Origin: Tannerellaceae bacterium
Lineage (GTDB): Bacteria; Bacteroidota; Bacteroidia; Bacteroidales; Tannerellaceae
NCBI GenBank assembly: GCA_021204405.1
Contig: JAJPZJ010000062.1
Location: forward strand, 1-33,703
Length of the DNA stretch: 33,703 nt
Direction: 5' to 3'
In this document: positions 1 through 9,773 of the stretch, piece by piece
Numbering within the stretch: position 1 is the first letter of the stretch
How the letters are laid out: the number at the start of each line of letters is the position of its first letter
The notes under the pieces: generated by a model
Seen by the model: only the letters and a program-made list of their open reading frames with translations
Databases searched by the model: none
What the model was told of the DNA's origin: nothing
Position numbers and translations under genes: made by a program

Positions 1-2
1 AT

Positions 3-48
3 TCATATGATGTTCAATAAATCAACGGACATTATGCGGATAATCATT
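3..48 (+). repeat. Left copy of 46-bp terminal inverted repeat
   Basis: These 46 bases are the exact reverse complement of the last 46 bases of the window (33658-33703). Identity stops sharply: after the shared part this copy continues into TAA, whereas the other copy continues into the susC reading frame. Only two bases of the window lie outside this copy, so its flank cannot be judged. It could be a recombination repeat, a dispersed repeat, or the place where an assembler stopped. Confidence 0.9.
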
Positions 49-51
49 TAA
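7..51 (+). other. 14-codon stub identical to the susC N-terminus
   Basis: Reading from the tandem ATG ATG at 7-12 gives fourteen codons (MMFNKSTDIMRIII) identical to the first fourteen of the susC-like gene at the other end of the window, then TAA at 49-51. It is not a functional gene on its own. It looks like a truncated or donor 5' end of a second susC-type gene, or simply the copied repeat. Whether a promoter lies to the left is outside the window. Confidence 0.5.
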
Positions 52-63
52 TTTTTATGAATA

Positions 64-105
64 AATAACAAGGGCTGACATTCAATACTGTCAGCCCTTG
101 TTATT
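64..105. terminator. 17-bp perfect hairpin terminator
   Basis: A perfect 17-bp stem (64-80 pairing with 89-105) with an 8-base loop, core AAGGGCTGACA / TGTCAGCCCTT. It sits directly beyond the stop codon of the minus-strand TPR gene, with A/T-rich flanks on both sides. It can end transcription of that gene and would also stop transcripts entering from the left. Confidence 0.85.
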
Positions 106-106
106 A

Positions 107-2632
107 TTAATTTAACTCATATCGTAATTGATCGAGCATAAGGGGTATTTCCTCTTTTTCTATACCTGCGATTAACAAATCGTTCTCGTCCTGATTGAAG
201 TTTTCAAGGAATTTATTAAAATCACCAGCTCGCTCAATTGCTTTTTTATAATATTCAATTGCTCCTTTTATGTTTTGCAGTGCCCATTCTGTATGCCCTG
301 CGTTCAGATAATCCTGCCAATCAGGAGAAGTCTCCAATATTTTCTTATAATAATTACGTGCCTGGTCAAATTTTCCAATCAGAAAGGAACACCATGCTAT
401 CGGACGCCATGCTCTGTGCTTTTTATCATCCAGATAATCCACCTTAAAAAAGTATTTTAAAGCTTCGTTGTATTCCTTTAATTCTAAAAGGCAATGTCCT
501 ATACTGATTTGTATAGAAAGATCGTTAGGAGCTAAAGTTTCGTATCTATGGTAATAAGTAAGCGCCTCCTGAGGATTTTTTAGTGAGCGGTAACACCCGG
601 CAATCCGTCTGATTACCCATTTGCTTTCCGGATTTAACAGATCGGCATATAGATAATTCTTTAACGCCGCTTCCAGCTTCCCAAGCATCTGGTAACAATA
701 TCCTATCTTTTGGTAGAGATATTCGTTTTTGCGGTCATTACCTGCCAATCTTTCGAATACGGTTAAGGCATCCTGGAAATAATTTTTCCTTAGATAGTAC
801 TCGGCAATAGCGGTAAGACTCTCTTTGTCGGAAATATAAGGTTCCAGGATGGATAAGTTATGAAAGTCAAGTGGCAGATTAAATATATCCATAAAATCCA
901 GATGTCTTGGATATAGTTTGTAAAACCTGTATAGGTCCTGGATATATTGTCCGCTAATGATTTCTACTTCCCCTCTTTTGCTGACCAACTCCTCTTTATT
1001 TTGTTGAATCATCTCTGAAGCCTGACTGTCAAATTGTCCCATTATCATCTGACGATGTTGTTCCGGCAGTTGCATCATACTGAAATATAAAGAGTATTTG
1101 TCGGAATTACACATGAAAGAAGCCCTTGTGATTGTATCAAGGATCTGCTTTTCTTTATTGTCTGTTTGAAACCGGCCACCGAATAAACTGTGCTGGCTAG
1201 TAAAAGGGAGGAACCAGTTACCCAGTTCCCGGAAGAACGGAAAGTTTTTCAAATGAACAAAGGTAGAATGCATCACATCAGCACCTTCCTGCTGGAGTTC
1301 ACTAAGCTCTTCCATTTTCTTACCCAACTGACTATTGGAAAGCATCTTTTCCCATTCCGGATTCATTTCTTCCGGCAGCTGTTCCGGACGCAAATCGTTT
1401 ATATTGAACTTTTTACTGATCTTCGGACTTAGTTTCATCATTTCAGGAATAATCTCTTCCTGGAGTTTACGTGTTATCTTTTCAGTTTCCCTTGCCAGTA
1501 TGAACCGGAGTATAATTGTTTGTACTGCTTTGGTAAAACCAGGGCTTTCTGCCAGTAAAGTGAGCCTTTGTTGTATAGTCGGATAGAGATCTGTTCTTTT
1601 TCTGTAAATATATAGAGTAAGTAAAATACCTATCAGTACTCTGATACTAACATTTTTATCTGGTATAGCTGCTGCATCAAAAAGTAATTCTATTTTCTCT
1701 TTGTCAAAAGACATTTGCAATGCCAGTAAAAGGGCGGATACAATCTGTGCCCCACAGATAAAAGATAAATTTTTATCAACTAAAATTTCTTTGATAACTT
1801 CATATTCATCCTTCTTAAGTAGGTCTGAAGTCCATATTTTAGTAAATAAAGTATTAAGTGCTTTGTCAAATTCAATATTATTTTGCGTTGATTGATAAAG
1901 ATCAAGTTCTGTCTGTAATTGTTGATAAGTTTTTTCTTCCTTTTGTTGCCATTCACGGCGCATATTATAATAGACGGTAGAACTTTCTTTTGTTAATACT
2001 TTATTTCTAATACTATCTGCCAGTTCATAAGAAGTTGCCTGCAAATTAGTATATATAGTTTCCTGCATAGGATCTTTAGCTCCCTGCATCCGGTATTGTA
2101 GCATATACTTGTATGTATCCTGTACTTTATCTAACCGGTTTTGGAAAGTATATTCATTTGTTCCCGCAATAAGGGTCTGGATATATTCGAACGCATTTTT
2201 TATCTCTTTACGGTCGGTATTAAGTGCTTTGTCAAATTCAATATTATTTTGCGTTGATTGATAAAGATCAAGTTCTGTCTGTAATTGTTGATAAGTTTTT
2301 TCTTCCTTTTGTTGCCATTCACGGCGCATATTATAATAGACGGTAGAACTTTCTTTTGTTAATACTTTATTTCTAATACTATCTGCCAGTTCATAAGAAG
2401 TTGCCTGCAAATTAGTATATATAGTTTCCTGCATAGGATCTTTAGCTCCCTGCATCCGGTATTGTAGCATATACTTGTATGTATCCTGTACTTTATCTAA
2501 CCGGTTTTGGAAAGTATATTCATTTGTTCCCGCAATAAGGGTCTGGATATATTCGAACGCATTTTTTATCTCTTTACGGTCGAGTAAACCTATAATGCGG
2601 TTATATAGTTTATGTATTTCCTGTATTGTCAT
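107..2632 (-). CDS. TPR-repeat protein with internal 366-bp tandem duplication
   Basis: 841-residue protein without a signal peptide. The last ~240 residues hold about six tetratricopeptide-like helical pairs (for example YLYQKIGYCYQMLGKLEAAL and the NAGHTEW unit), which usually form protein-binding scaffolds. The N-terminal two thirds is helical and rich in charged residues and is not a domain I recognise. Residues ~18-139 and ~140-261 are identical because of an exact DNA tandem duplication; without it the protein would be about 719 residues. The start ATG is followed by TIQEIHKLYN. It is divergent from lepA and ends at a strong hairpin. The exact partner or pathway is unknown; similar TPR proteins of this size are common in Bacteroidales. 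Confidence 0.8.
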   Translation of the reverse strand: MTIQEIHKLYNRIIGLLDRKEIKNAFEYIQTLIAGTNEYTFQNRLDKVQDTYKYMLQYRMQGAKDPMQETIYTNLQATSYELADSIRNKVLTKESSTVYYNMRREWQQKEEKTYQQLQTELDLYQSTQNNIEFDKALNTDRKEIKNAFEYIQTLIAGTNEYTFQNRLDKVQDTYKYMLQYRMQGAKDPMQETIYTNLQATSYELADSIRNKVLTKESSTVYYNMRREWQQKEEKTYQQLQTELDLYQSTQNNIEFDKALNTLFTKIWTSDLLKKDEYEVIKEILVDKNLSFICGAQIVSALLLALQMSFDKEKIELLFDAAAIPDKNVSIRVLIGILLTLYIYRKRTDLYPTIQQRLTLLAESPGFTKAVQTIILRFILARETEKITRKLQEEIIPEMMKLSPKISKKFNINDLRPEQLPEEMNPEWEKMLSNSQLGKKMEELSELQQEGADVMHSTFVHLKNFPFFRELGNWFLPFTSQHSLFGGRFQTDNKEKQILDTITRASFMCNSDKYSLYFSMMQLPEQHRQMIMGQFDSQASEMIQQNKEELVSKRGEVEIISGQYIQDLYRFYKLYPRHLDFMDIFNLPLDFHNLSILEPYISDKESLTAIAEYYLRKNYFQDALTVFERLAGNDRKNEYLYQKIGYCYQMLGKLEAALKNYLYADLLNPESKWVIRRIAGCYRSLKNPQEALTYYHRYETLAPNDLSIQISIGHCLLELKEYNEALKYFFKVDYLDDKKHRAWRPIAWCSFLIGKFDQARNYYKKILETSPDWQDYLNAGHTEWALQNIKGAIEYYKKAIERAGDFNKFLENFNQDENDLLIAGIEKEEIPLMLDQLRYELN
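1851..2582. repeat. Exact 2 x 366-bp tandem duplication
   Basis: 1851-2216 and 2217-2582 are identical by eye, with a 366-base period, abutting without spacer. The period is a multiple of three, so the TPR reading frame stays open and gains 122 residues. Flanking bases differ at both edges, so the unit is exactly two copies. Complete identity implies a very recent event or an assembly error. Confidence 0.95.
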
Positions 2633-2686
2633 ATATAATTAACAACAAATGGTATGCCAAAAGTAGACTATTCAGGCTAAAATTCC

Positions 2687-2694
2687 TATCTTTG
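2687..2694 (+). promoter_or_regulatory. Bacteroidota -7 box for lepA
   Basis: TATCTTTG matches the TAnnTTTG -7 element of the Bacteroidota primary sigma factor and lies 20 bases before the lepA ATG. No clear -33 TTTG is visible. The short leader has no obvious Shine-Dalgarno sequence, as is usual in this phylum. Confidence 0.6.
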
Positions 2695-2714
2695 CGCACT
2701 AAATAATTTAGCAG

Positions 2715-4502
2715 ATGAAGAATATCCGCAATTTCTGTATTATTGCTCATATTGACCATGGTAAAAGTACTTTGGCCGATCGTTTGCTTGAATTTACCAA
2801 AACAGTAGAAGGTAAAGATTTACAAGCACAGGTACTGGATGATATGGACCTGGAACGTGAGCGTGGTATTACGATTAAAAGCCACGCTATTCAGATGAAA
2901 TATAATTATAAGGGTGAAGAATATATCCTTAACCTTATAGATACCCCGGGACACGTAGACTTTTCGTATGAAGTATCCCGCTCAATTGCCGCTTGTGAAG
3001 GAGCACTCTTAATCGTAGATGCAGCACAGGGAATACAGGCGCAGACTATCTCAAACTTGTATATGGCCATTGAAAATGATCTGGAGATTATTCCGGTAAT
3101 GAATAAAATTGACTTGTCGAGTGCCATGCCCGACGAAGTGGAAGATCAGATCGTAGAATTATTGGGCTGCCCCAGGGAAGATGTATTACGTGCCAGTGGT
3201 AAAACAGGACAAGGGGTTGTAGAAATACTGGAGGCTATTATTGAAAAAATACCGGCTCCAAAAGGTGATCCGGAAGCTCCTTTACAGTGTCTGATCTTTG
3301 ATTCTGTATACAATTCTTTCCGTGGTATCATAGCTTATTTTAAAGTAGTAAACGGGGTGATCCGTAAAGGAGACCTTGTCAAGTTTATTGCTACCGGAAA
3401 AGAATATGATGCAGATGAGGTTGGTATCCTTAAATTGGATATGTCTCCCCGTAGTGAAGTACGCACAGGAGATGTGGGATATATTATCTCCGGTATCAAA
3501 TCATCCCGTGAGGTTCGGGTAGGAGATACTATTACTCATGTAAAGAATCCTGCAAAAGAAGCTATTGCGGGATTTGAAGAGGTAAAACCGATGGTGTTTG
3601 CCGGACTTTATCCCATAGATAGTGAGGATTTTGAAAATCTCCGTACTTCGCTGGAGAAACTACAGTTGAATGACGCTTCACTTACCTTCCAACCGGAAAG
3701 CTCTGCGGCTTTAGGATTTGGCTTTCGTTGTGGCTTCCTGGGTTTGCTACACATGGAAATTGTGCAGGAACGTCTAGACAGGGAGTTTAATATGGATGTG
3801 ATTACCACAGTACCTAACGTATCTTATAAAGTATACGACAAGAAGGGTAACTGTATGGAGGTACATAATCCAAGTGGATTGCCGGAACCGACACAAATTG
3901 AACATATAGACGAGCCTTATATTCGTGCTTCGGTGATAACTACTACGAATTATATCGGTCCGATTATGTCACTTTGTCTGGGTAAGCGTGGTATCTTATT
4001 AAAGCAGGAATATATTTCGGGTGACCGTGTGGAAATCCACTACGATATGCCATTAGGGGAAATTGTAATCGACTTTTATGATAAGTTGAAAAGTATTTCA
4101 AAAGGATATGCTTCTTTTGATTATCATTTACATGACTTCCGCCCAAGTAAGCTGGTGAAATTGGATATACTTCTGAATGGAGAGTCGGTAGATGCACTGT
4201 CTACATTGACCCATATGGATAACAGTGTTACCTTCGGGCGCAGAATGTGTGAAAAATTGAAAGAACTCATTCCGCGCCAGCAGTTTGATATTGCTATCCA
4301 GGCAGCAATCGGAGCAAAGATCATTGCCCGTGAAACGATCAAAGCTGTGCGTAAGGATGTAACTGCAAAATGTTATGGCGGGGATATTTCACGTAAACGT
4401 AAGTTGTTGGAGAAACAGAAAGAAGGTAAGAAGCGAATGAAACAAATCGGTACAGTTGAAGTGCCTCAGAAAGCTTTCCTTGCTGTATTAAAATTGGATT
4501 AA
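2715..4502 (+). CDS. lepA: Translation elongation factor 4 (LepA, GTPase)
   Basis: 595 residues, the normal LepA length. LepA is a ribosome-bound GTPase, related to EF-G, that acts on elongating or assembling ribosomes. Visible GTPase motifs are AHIDHGKST (G1, near residue 10), RGITI (G2), DTPGH (G3) and NKID (G4). The EF-G-like domain follows with [13 protein letters not shown], and the LepA-specific C-terminal region ends with [17 protein letters not shown], the lysine/arginine-rich segment typical of the family. The ATG lies 20 bases after a TATCTTTG box. It is monocistronic, diverges from the TPR gene and converges on the cvfB-like gene. Identification is secure. Confidence 0.98.
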   Translation: MKNIRNFCIIAHIDHGKSTLADRLLEFTKTVEGKDLQAQVLDDMDLERERGITIKSHAIQMKYNYKGEEYILNLIDTPGHVDFSYEVSRSIAACEGALLIVDAAQGIQAQTISNLYMAIENDLEIIPVMNKIDLSSAMPDEVEDQIVELLGCPREDVLRASGKTGQGVVEILEAIIEKIPAPKGDPEAPLQCLIFDSVYNSFRGIIAYFKVVNGVIRKGDLVKFIATGKEYDADEVGILKLDMSPRSEVRTGDVGYIISGIKSSREVRVGDTITHVKNPAKEAIAGFEEVKPMVFAGLYPIDSEDFENLRTSLEKLQLNDASLTFQPESSAALGFGFRCGFLGLLHMEIVQERLDREFNMDVITTVPNVSYKVYDKKGNCMEVHNPSGLPEPTQIEHIDEPYIRASVITTTNYIGPIMSLCLGKRGILLKQEYISGDRVEIHYDMPLGEIVIDFYDKLKSISKGYASFDYHLHDFRPSKLVKLDILLNGESVDALSTLTHMDNSVTFGRRMCEKLKELIPRQQFDIAIQAAIGAKIIARETIKAVRKDVTAKCYGGDISRKRKLLEKQKEGKKRMKQIGTVEVPQKAFLAVLKLD

Positions 4503-4520
4503 TATAATTTGATAATATAA

Positions 4521-4700
4521 AAGAGGCTGTCTCAAAACTATACTTTACAGAAAAGTAAATAACTAAAGTTCCCGGACTTGATCCGGGATCGCATAAGAAC
4601 AGACCAGTATCTATCTTTTTGTAACTTATACCGTCTGTTCCTATGCGATCCCTGCTTTCGCGGGGAACTAATGAGGACTTTTGAGACAGCTTTTTTTATA
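4521..4700. repeat. MITE-like nested inverted repeat, likely bidirectional terminator
   Basis: Between convergent lepA and cvfB. Outer arms GCTGTCTCAAAA (4526-4537) and its complement (4679-4690) enclose inner arms 4568-4604 and 4633-4668, which pair along most of their length around the shared GGGATCGCATA core. Each inner arm also folds on itself (CCCGGA...TCCGGG at 4571-4587). A T-run follows the right arm. It has no coding capacity. A second element with similar ends lies at 27218-27377, so this looks like a non-autonomous repeat family or a shared terminator architecture. Confidence 0.7.
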
Positions 4701-4702
4701 AT

Positions 4703-5539
4703 TTATTTCTTTAATAATCTTATTCCGGTAGGCTCCATTTGTATAAGTCTTTGCTTATATAGTAATCCGATAGCCTGTTTGAAGCTTTTTTTACTACATC
4801 TGAAAATAGAATAAATAATTTTAGGATCTGTTTTGTCATGAATGTCGATAAAACCATTTTGAATTTCCAGCGTGTTTAATATCGTTTGTGCAATATCTTC
4901 TACTTTACTATATCCTAGTGGAGTAAGGCTTACATCTATTTTTTCATCTTCTCTGACCTGTTTGATATAGCCCGGCATGGTACTTCCTATTTCGATCCGT
5001 TGATAGACTTCGCTATGATAAACCAACCCACGATGGCTATTATTGATAATTACACGGTAGCCAAGATTGGTTTCTTCATAAAATAACAGATCCACTTTTT
5101 CATTAACCTCGTAAGCAGGAATTGTATTGTCGAGATATTTTTCAAATTTAGCAGAGGCAACAATACGCTGGGTAAGATGATCTAAATGCACATATACCAG
5201 ATACCATTCTCCAACTCTCATTTTAGCTTTCTGCTCACTGAAAGGAACCAGTAAATCTTTCATTATTCCCCATTCAAGAAATGCACCGGTATTAGTCACT
5301 TCTTTAACCTGCATGAATTTGAATTCATTTACCAATGCGGTAGGACGAACTGTAGTTGCTATTAATCTTCCTTCATTATCGTGGTAAATAAAAACTTCTA
5401 TATTATCTCCGACTTTTGTTCCTTCGGGAACATATCTGGTTGGCAGCAGAATCTCTTTACCATCTTCGCCGGCAAGATACACTCCGAAGTCGACTTCTTT
5501 TCCAACAACTAATTGATTTAAATTTCCGATCTGTACCAT
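4703..5539 (-). CDS. CvfB/YitL-like S1 RNA-binding protein
   Basis: 278 residues, matching the CvfB family length. The family has tandem S1-like OB folds followed by a winged helix and influences RNA stability and translation in other bacteria. Here the first S1-like region (residues ~1-65) contains LVVGKEVDFGVYL, the second (~70-130) NTGAFLEWGIMKDLLVPF, and the third (~150-215) HRGLVYHSEVYQRIEIG with PGYIKQVREDEKIDVSL. The end (KSFKQAIGLLYKQRLIQM) fits the winged helix. The ATG is followed by VQIGNLNQL and lies about 20 bases after a TACCTTTG box. It is convergent with lepA. Role in this organism is inferred from the family only. Confidence 0.85.
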   Translation of the reverse strand: MVQIGNLNQLVVGKEVDFGVYLAGEDGKEILLPTRYVPEGTKVGDNIEVFIYHDNEGRLIATTVRPTALVNEFKFMQVKEVTNTGAFLEWGIMKDLLVPFSEQKAKMRVGEWYLVYVHLDHLTQRIVASAKFEKYLDNTIPAYEVNEKVDLLFYEETNLGYRVIINNSHRGLVYHSEVYQRIEIGSTMPGYIKQVREDEKIDVSLTPLGYSKVEDIAQTILNTLEIQNGFIDIHDKTDPKIIYSIFRCSKKSFKQAIGLLYKQRLIQMEPTGIRLLKK

Positions 5540-5557
5540 TTTTCTTATAAATTCTTA

Positions 5558-5565
5558 CAAAGGTA
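5558..5565 (-). promoter_or_regulatory. -7 box for the cvfB-like gene
   Basis: On the minus strand this reads TACCTTTG, a full match to TAnnTTTG, and sits about 19 bases before the ATG at 5539. No clear -33 element was found. Confidence 0.55.
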
Positions 5566-5628
5566 CACTAATATATATAGGAAACATTTTTAGCAATATA
5601 TTTTTCTGGTTGTATGCAGCAATATAGC

Positions 5629-5636
5629 CATATTTG
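5629..5636 (+). promoter_or_regulatory. Possible promoter of the wza-wzc operon
   Basis: CATATTTG differs by one base from TAnnTTTG, with TTG at 5610-5612 placed like a -33 element. It would give a leader of roughly 80 bases before the wza ATG. No UpxY/NusG-like antiterminator gene or invertible promoter is seen here, unlike many Bacteroides capsule loci. Confidence 0.3.
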
Positions 5637-5722
5637 CATCGTTATAACTATAATGATAGGATTATCATTTTATCGATGCATTAAAAAATTATATATTGTA
5701 GCTTATTTGAATAAACAAAATT

Positions 5723-6520
5723 ATGAGATTATCCTTATTTACCGTATTATTTGCTCTACTTATAACGGCTTGTTCTGTACCAAAAGATGTTACTTATTTT
5801 CAAGGTATTGATGAATTAACTCCCCAACAAATCGCAGCAATGTATCAAACATATGTTTCAAAAATAGCTCCTGATGATCTGTTGACCATCACTGTTACAG
5901 CGTGGGACCCAACAATTACAACCCCTTTCAATCCGCCGGTTTTCACATATGCAGGCGAAGGAGAAACAAGTGTTGTTTCTTCTCAGCAATTGCATACTTA
6001 CCTGGTTGATAAGGAAGGATATATAAATTTTCCTGTTCTTGGTAAAGTATATGTAGCAGGCTTGTCAAAACAGGAATTGATAAAAGTATTGGAAAAGGAA
6101 ATAGCTGTATATGTAAAAGATGCTTTGGTAAATGTGCAAATAGTAAATTATAAAGTTACGGTGATAGGAGAAATTACACGTCCTGGAACGCTATATATTA
6201 CCAATGATAGGCTTTCTATATTAGATGCTATTGGAAGATCGGGTGATTTAACAATTAATGCGAACCGGACCAATATTTTAGTTATACGTGATAATGAGGG
6301 TCACAAAGAATTTGCTCGTATGGACATTACAGATCCGGCGATATTTACCTCTCCTTATTACTATCTAAGACAGAACGACGTTGTGTATATTGAGCCTAAT
6401 AAAGTTAAGCAGAAGAATTCGCGTTATAGTCAGGCACAACAATATAACGTAACTGTATTCTCTTCAATTTTGAGTGCCATTTCTGTGATTACTACTGTTA
6501 TTTTAGCGCTTACTAAATAA
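5723..6520 (+). CDS. Polysaccharide export lipoprotein, Wza type
   Basis: 265 residues. Outer-membrane polysaccharide export channel component of the Wza/OPX family. The N-terminus is a lipoprotein signal (FALLITAC, Cys at residue 17). The export (PES) domain follows, with APDDLLTITVTAWDP (~48-62) and the segment YLVDKEGYINFPVLGKVYVA. Next come SLBB-type sequences (VTVIGEITRPGTLYI and LRQNDVVYIEPNK). A hydrophobic stretch near the C-terminus (SSILSAISVITTVILAL) could be the membrane-crossing helix. It is the first gene of the plus-strand polysaccharide arm, two bases before the Wzc-like gene. The gene assignment is good; the polymer exported is unknown. Confidence 0.9.
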   Translation: MRLSLFTVLFALLITACSVPKDVTYFQGIDELTPQQIAAMYQTYVSKIAPDDLLTITVTAWDPTITTPFNPPVFTYAGEGETSVVSSQQLHTYLVDKEGYINFPVLGKVYVAGLSKQELIKVLEKEIAVYVKDALVNVQIVNYKVTVIGEITRPGTLYITNDRLSILDAIGRSGDLTINANRTNILVIRDNEGHKEFARMDITDPAIFTSPYYYLRQNDVVYIEPNKVKQKNSRYSQAQQYNVTVFSSILSAISVITTVILALTK

Positions 6521-6522
6521 AT

Positions 6523-8127
6523 TTGACCGTGGAAGTAAAAGATAATGAGTCATTGGGACTAAAACCAATTATTATAAAATATCTGCTACAGTGGAGACTT
6601 TTTCTGGCAGCCTTTCTTTTTTCTTTTTTACTGGCTATTCTATATCTTATTTTTTATCCGAAAACATATGAAGTGAAAGCTTCTATTCAATTACAGAAAG
6701 ATAAAGATATGGCAGGGTCTAACTTTAGATTAGGAGAGGCTGTAGGAATGATGGAGTCTTTTGGTCTAGGTGAATTAGGCACTACCGGAATCAATCTGGA
6801 AGATGAGCTTGCTATATTAAAGTCTAATGCTTTACTAAAAAGAACAACACAAGAGCTGGGAATAAATTTTACATATACTAAGCCTTTTTCTTTTTATCGG
6901 CTTTATGATGAAGAGCAACCTGTAATTTTATCATTGGATAAAGCTGCACAAGAAAAGTTATTTGAAAATATTGAGTTTTCTATAAAAGGAGAGAAAGGTA
7001 GGATTGAAGTAAAAGTAAAATCTAAATCTTCCGGAAAAGAAACATATGTATTTAATTCTCTTCCGGCAACTATTGAATTTGCAGGATGTAATTTTATGCT
7101 GGATTATAAGGATAAACAAAATCCTCATGCCTATTTCAATGTAGATGTTGTCTATCAACCAGCTGTTTGGGCAGGAGAGGACTTGGCTGATGAGATTCAC
7201 ATTGAAGATATTTCTAAAACGGCTAATATTATTGAAATTGTTTATTGTGATTATGAGGTAAATCGGGCAATTGATATTCTGAATAAACTGATTGATCTTT
7301 ATGATAAAGACTCCTTTGCTTATAAGGAAAAAGATGCGAAAGCATCTGTTGAATTTTTAAGTATCAGAATTGATAGTATAGTTGGAGAACTGAATAAAAC
7401 AGAGAAAATAATATCTGATTATAAACAATCAAATAAATTAACTGCTATAGAATATGATATTCAATTCTATGTGGAGCAAATGAAAGAATTACAAGGACGT
7501 CTTATAGAGCTTGAATCTCAATTATATGTAATAAATTTAATGGATGATTTCGTAAAAAATCCTGAAAATAAATATAACCTTATTCCTATGCTAATGACGG
7601 CTAACGGAGAGAGCGAAAGTTCGTTAACTTTATATAATGAGGTATTATTGGAAAGGGCACGTGTTATCCAGAATTCAAATGGTAATAATCCCTTAATATC
7701 TACCTTGACTGAGCAAGCTGATAAACTTAGAGAAAGTGTATACTTGTCAATTCATAATGCAAAACAAAGTATTCAGATGGCAATTCAGGATGTAAAACAG
7801 AAAGAATCAGCTATTGTTAATAAGATGGGTGAATATCCAAATCTGGAAATGTCATATATAGATTTACAACGCCAACAGGAAATTTTTCAGGGTATTTATC
7901 TGATATTATTACAAAAACGGGAAGAATTACTACTTTTTATTGGAGATGGAAAGTCTAAGGTACGTATAGTAGACCCTCCATATGTTAAAGGTAAGCCCGT
8001 AGGCCCTAGAAAACTATATGCAGCTATAGGAATATTTTTATTTACATTAATTATTCCTATAGGATTCCTTTTTATCAAAGAACAGTATATCTCATTACGC
8101 CATGAGTATTTACGGGTAAAGAATTAA
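6523..8127 (+). CDS. Wzc-like chain-length determinant, no kinase domain
   Basis: 534 residues. Inner-membrane polysaccharide co-polymerase of the Wzz/Wzc type, which controls chain length and connects to the Wza channel. A transmembrane helix lies at ~24-46 ([20 protein letters not shown]) and a second near the C-terminus ([19 protein letters not shown], ~505-523). The periplasmic region between them contains long predicted coiled coils (~255-330 and 385-430) and the GNVR-like region [20 protein letters not shown]. The C-terminus stops soon after the second helix, so the cytoplasmic tyrosine kinase domain of full Wzc is absent. There is no ATG near the expected start: translation begins at TTG 6523 or GTG 6529. 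Confidence 0.88.
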   Translation: MTVEVKDNESLGLKPIIIKYLLQWRLFLAAFLFSFLLAILYLIFYPKTYEVKASIQLQKDKDMAGSNFRLGEAVGMMESFGLGELGTTGINLEDELAILKSNALLKRTTQELGINFTYTKPFSFYRLYDEEQPVILSLDKAAQEKLFENIEFSIKGEKGRIEVKVKSKSSGKETYVFNSLPATIEFAGCNFMLDYKDKQNPHAYFNVDVVYQPAVWAGEDLADEIHIEDISKTANIIEIVYCDYEVNRAIDILNKLIDLYDKDSFAYKEKDAKASVEFLSIRIDSIVGELNKTEKIISDYKQSNKLTAIEYDIQFYVEQMKELQGRLIELESQLYVINLMDDFVKNPENKYNLIPMLMTANGESESSLTLYNEVLLERARVIQNSNGNNPLISTLTEQADKLRESVYLSIHNAKQSIQMAIQDVKQKESAIVNKMGEYPNLEMSYIDLQRQQEIFQGIYLILLQKREELLLFIGDGKSKVRIVDPPYVKGKPVGPRKLYAAIGIFLFTLIIPIGFLFIKEQYISLRHEYLRVKN

Positions 8128-8146
8128 TCTTCCAGTAAAAACTATT

Positions 8147-8749
8147 ATGAGTCTTATTGCGAAGTTAATACGTGGAATTTTTTATTTTATAAAAGGAGGA
8201 TCAAATCGTTTATTATCTTTCTTTTATAAAAGAACGTTTGCCCGATGTGGGAAGAATGTTCGTGTAGGTTCATTTACATCTATCTTTTCTTATAATAATA
8301 TTTTTATTGGTGATGATGTATATATAGGCCCTTATGCTATTTTTCTGGCAACCGAAAGTCGTATTTATATAGGAAATAAAGTGTTATTTGGCCCTCGGGT
8401 TACTTTAATTGGTGGAGATCATCGGGTAACAGATGTTGGACGGTTTATTTATGATGTAAAAGATAAGCTCCCAGACGACGACCGGGATATTTATATAGAG
8501 GATGATACCTGGATTGCCGCCAATGTTACAATATTAAAAGGAGTAACTGTAGGAAGAGGTGCGGTAGTGGGAGCAGGAGCACTCGTTATTAAAGATGTTC
8601 CTCCGTATGCGATTGTTGCAGGTATACCTGCTCAAGTTATTAAATATAGATGGGATATTGATACTACTCTTCTGCATGAAGAGAAATTATATCAGCCATC
8701 TGAACGTTTTACCAGAGAGCAAATAGAACAGCATCGAAATGAAGCATAA
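8147..8749 (+). CDS. Hexapeptide-repeat acyltransferase (WbbJ/LbH type)
   Basis: 200 residues. Left-handed beta-helix O-acyltransferase, probably acetylating a sugar of the polysaccharide. Hexapeptide repeats run from ~40 to ~165 ([70 protein letters not shown]). GGDHR is placed where the family has its catalytic histidine, and the closing [15 protein letters not shown] is typical of CysE/LacA/NodL-type enzymes. It lies 19 bases after the Wzc-like gene and overlaps the next glycosyltransferase by 11 bases, so it is part of the operon. Acceptor sugar unknown. Confidence 0.88.
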   Translation: MSLIAKLIRGIFYFIKGGSNRLLSFFYKRTFARCGKNVRVGSFTSIFSYNNIFIGDDVYIGPYAIFLATESRIYIGNKVLFGPRVTLIGGDHRVTDVGRFIYDVKDKLPDDDRDIYIEDDTWIAANVTILKGVTVGRGAVVGAGALVIKDVPPYAIVAGIPAQVIKYRWDIDTTLLHEEKLYQPSERFTREQIEQHRNEA

Positions 8750-9770
8750 AAAGGTGTTGATGATTGCCACTTCACGGAAAACCCGTGGAGGAATAACGGC
8801 GGTATTGAATACATATAGAGAACTCCCTTTCTGGCAGCAATATAAAGTTAAATGGATCGAGACACATATTGATAAAAACTTATTAATAAAGTTAGTGTAT
8901 GCGGGCTATGGATTTATGACATTTTTATTCCATGTGGGGTTCTATGATATAGTACATATCCATACTAGTGAAGCTCCTTCCGTAAAAAGAAAATATCTTT
9001 TTTATAAAGTATCCAGGTGGCTGGGCAAGCAAATAATTATTCATTTACATATTGGTAACCAGATTGATGAAAAAAAAGATAATCAGTTGTATAAAGAGAT
9101 TTTTCAAGGAAGTGACAGGATTGTTGTTCTTTCAAATGTAATAGCAGAAAAATTGGTTGATATTTTTGCTGTTAAGCGCGATAAGATAGAAGTGATATAT
9201 AATCCTTGTAAGAAAATTGAAAAAGTAAATTATACTGTAAAACACAAAACTATACTTTTTGCAGGAACATTAAATGCAAATAAGGGTTATGATATTTTAT
9301 TGAGGGCTTTTAGCCTTATTGCTGATAAATATCCAGATTGGAAAGTTTTATTTGCCGGGAATGGAGAAATAGAAAAAGCTGTAACGATTTCCAATAAGTT
9401 AGGCATTGATTCCCAGGTAATTTTTAAAGGATGGGTAAAAGATAAAAAAACAATATTTACAAATGCTTCTCTACTTTGTTTACCGAGTTATGCAGAAGGT
9501 TTTCCTATGGCTGTTTTGGATGCATGGAGCTATTCACTTCCTGTAATTGCAACACCGGTAGGAGGCTTGCAAGATGTATTACAACATGGGGTAAACTCAT
9601 TTATTTTTGTGCCGGGTAATCATAAGGATTTAGCTCAGCAATTAGACCGTCTACTAGGAGATGAAGACTTAATGAGAAAAATGTCGGAAGAGTCTTTGAA
9701 ATTATCACAAGGTTTATTTAGTATGGAAAGTATTAATAAGTCGTTTGAGCATTTATATCAACAACTATAA
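8739..9770 (+). CDS. Glycosyltransferase family 4 protein
   Basis: 343 residues with a GT-B fold. The N-terminal acceptor half begins [19 protein letters not shown], a glycine-rich loop typical of GT4. The donor half contains [20 protein letters not shown] (~170-190), the GNGE turn, and the sugar-nucleotide motif [20 protein letters not shown] with [11 protein letters not shown] retaining transfer to a lipid-linked or growing oligosaccharide is expected on the cytoplasmic face. The start ATG lies inside the end of the acyltransferase gene, and the stop is three bases from the next gene, so translation is probably coupled. Donor and acceptor cannot be told from sequence. Confidence 0.9.
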   Translation: MKHKKVLMIATSRKTRGGITAVLNTYRELPFWQQYKVKWIETHIDKNLLIKLVYAGYGFMTFLFHVGFYDIVHIHTSEAPSVKRKYLFYKVSRWLGKQIIIHLHIGNQIDEKKDNQLYKEIFQGSDRIVVLSNVIAEKLVDIFAVKRDKIEVIYNPCKKIEKVNYTVKHKTILFAGTLNANKGYDILLRAFSLIADKYPDWKVLFAGNGEIEKAVTISNKLGIDSQVIFKGWVKDKKTIFTNASLLCLPSYAEGFPMAVLDAWSYSLPVIATPVGGLQDVLQHGVNSFIFVPGNHKDLAQQLDRLLGDEDLMRKMSEESLKLSQGLFSMESINKSFEHLYQQL

Positions 9771-9773
9771 GCT

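Noticed and set aside
238..1895. Several plus-strand open frames opposite the TPR gene
   Set aside because: They are antisense readings of a continuous 841-codon frame with clear TPR motifs and show no family features.
1851..2582. CRISPR-like or minisatellite array
   Set aside because: There are only two long adjacent copies with no spacers; it is a simple tandem duplication inside a coding region.
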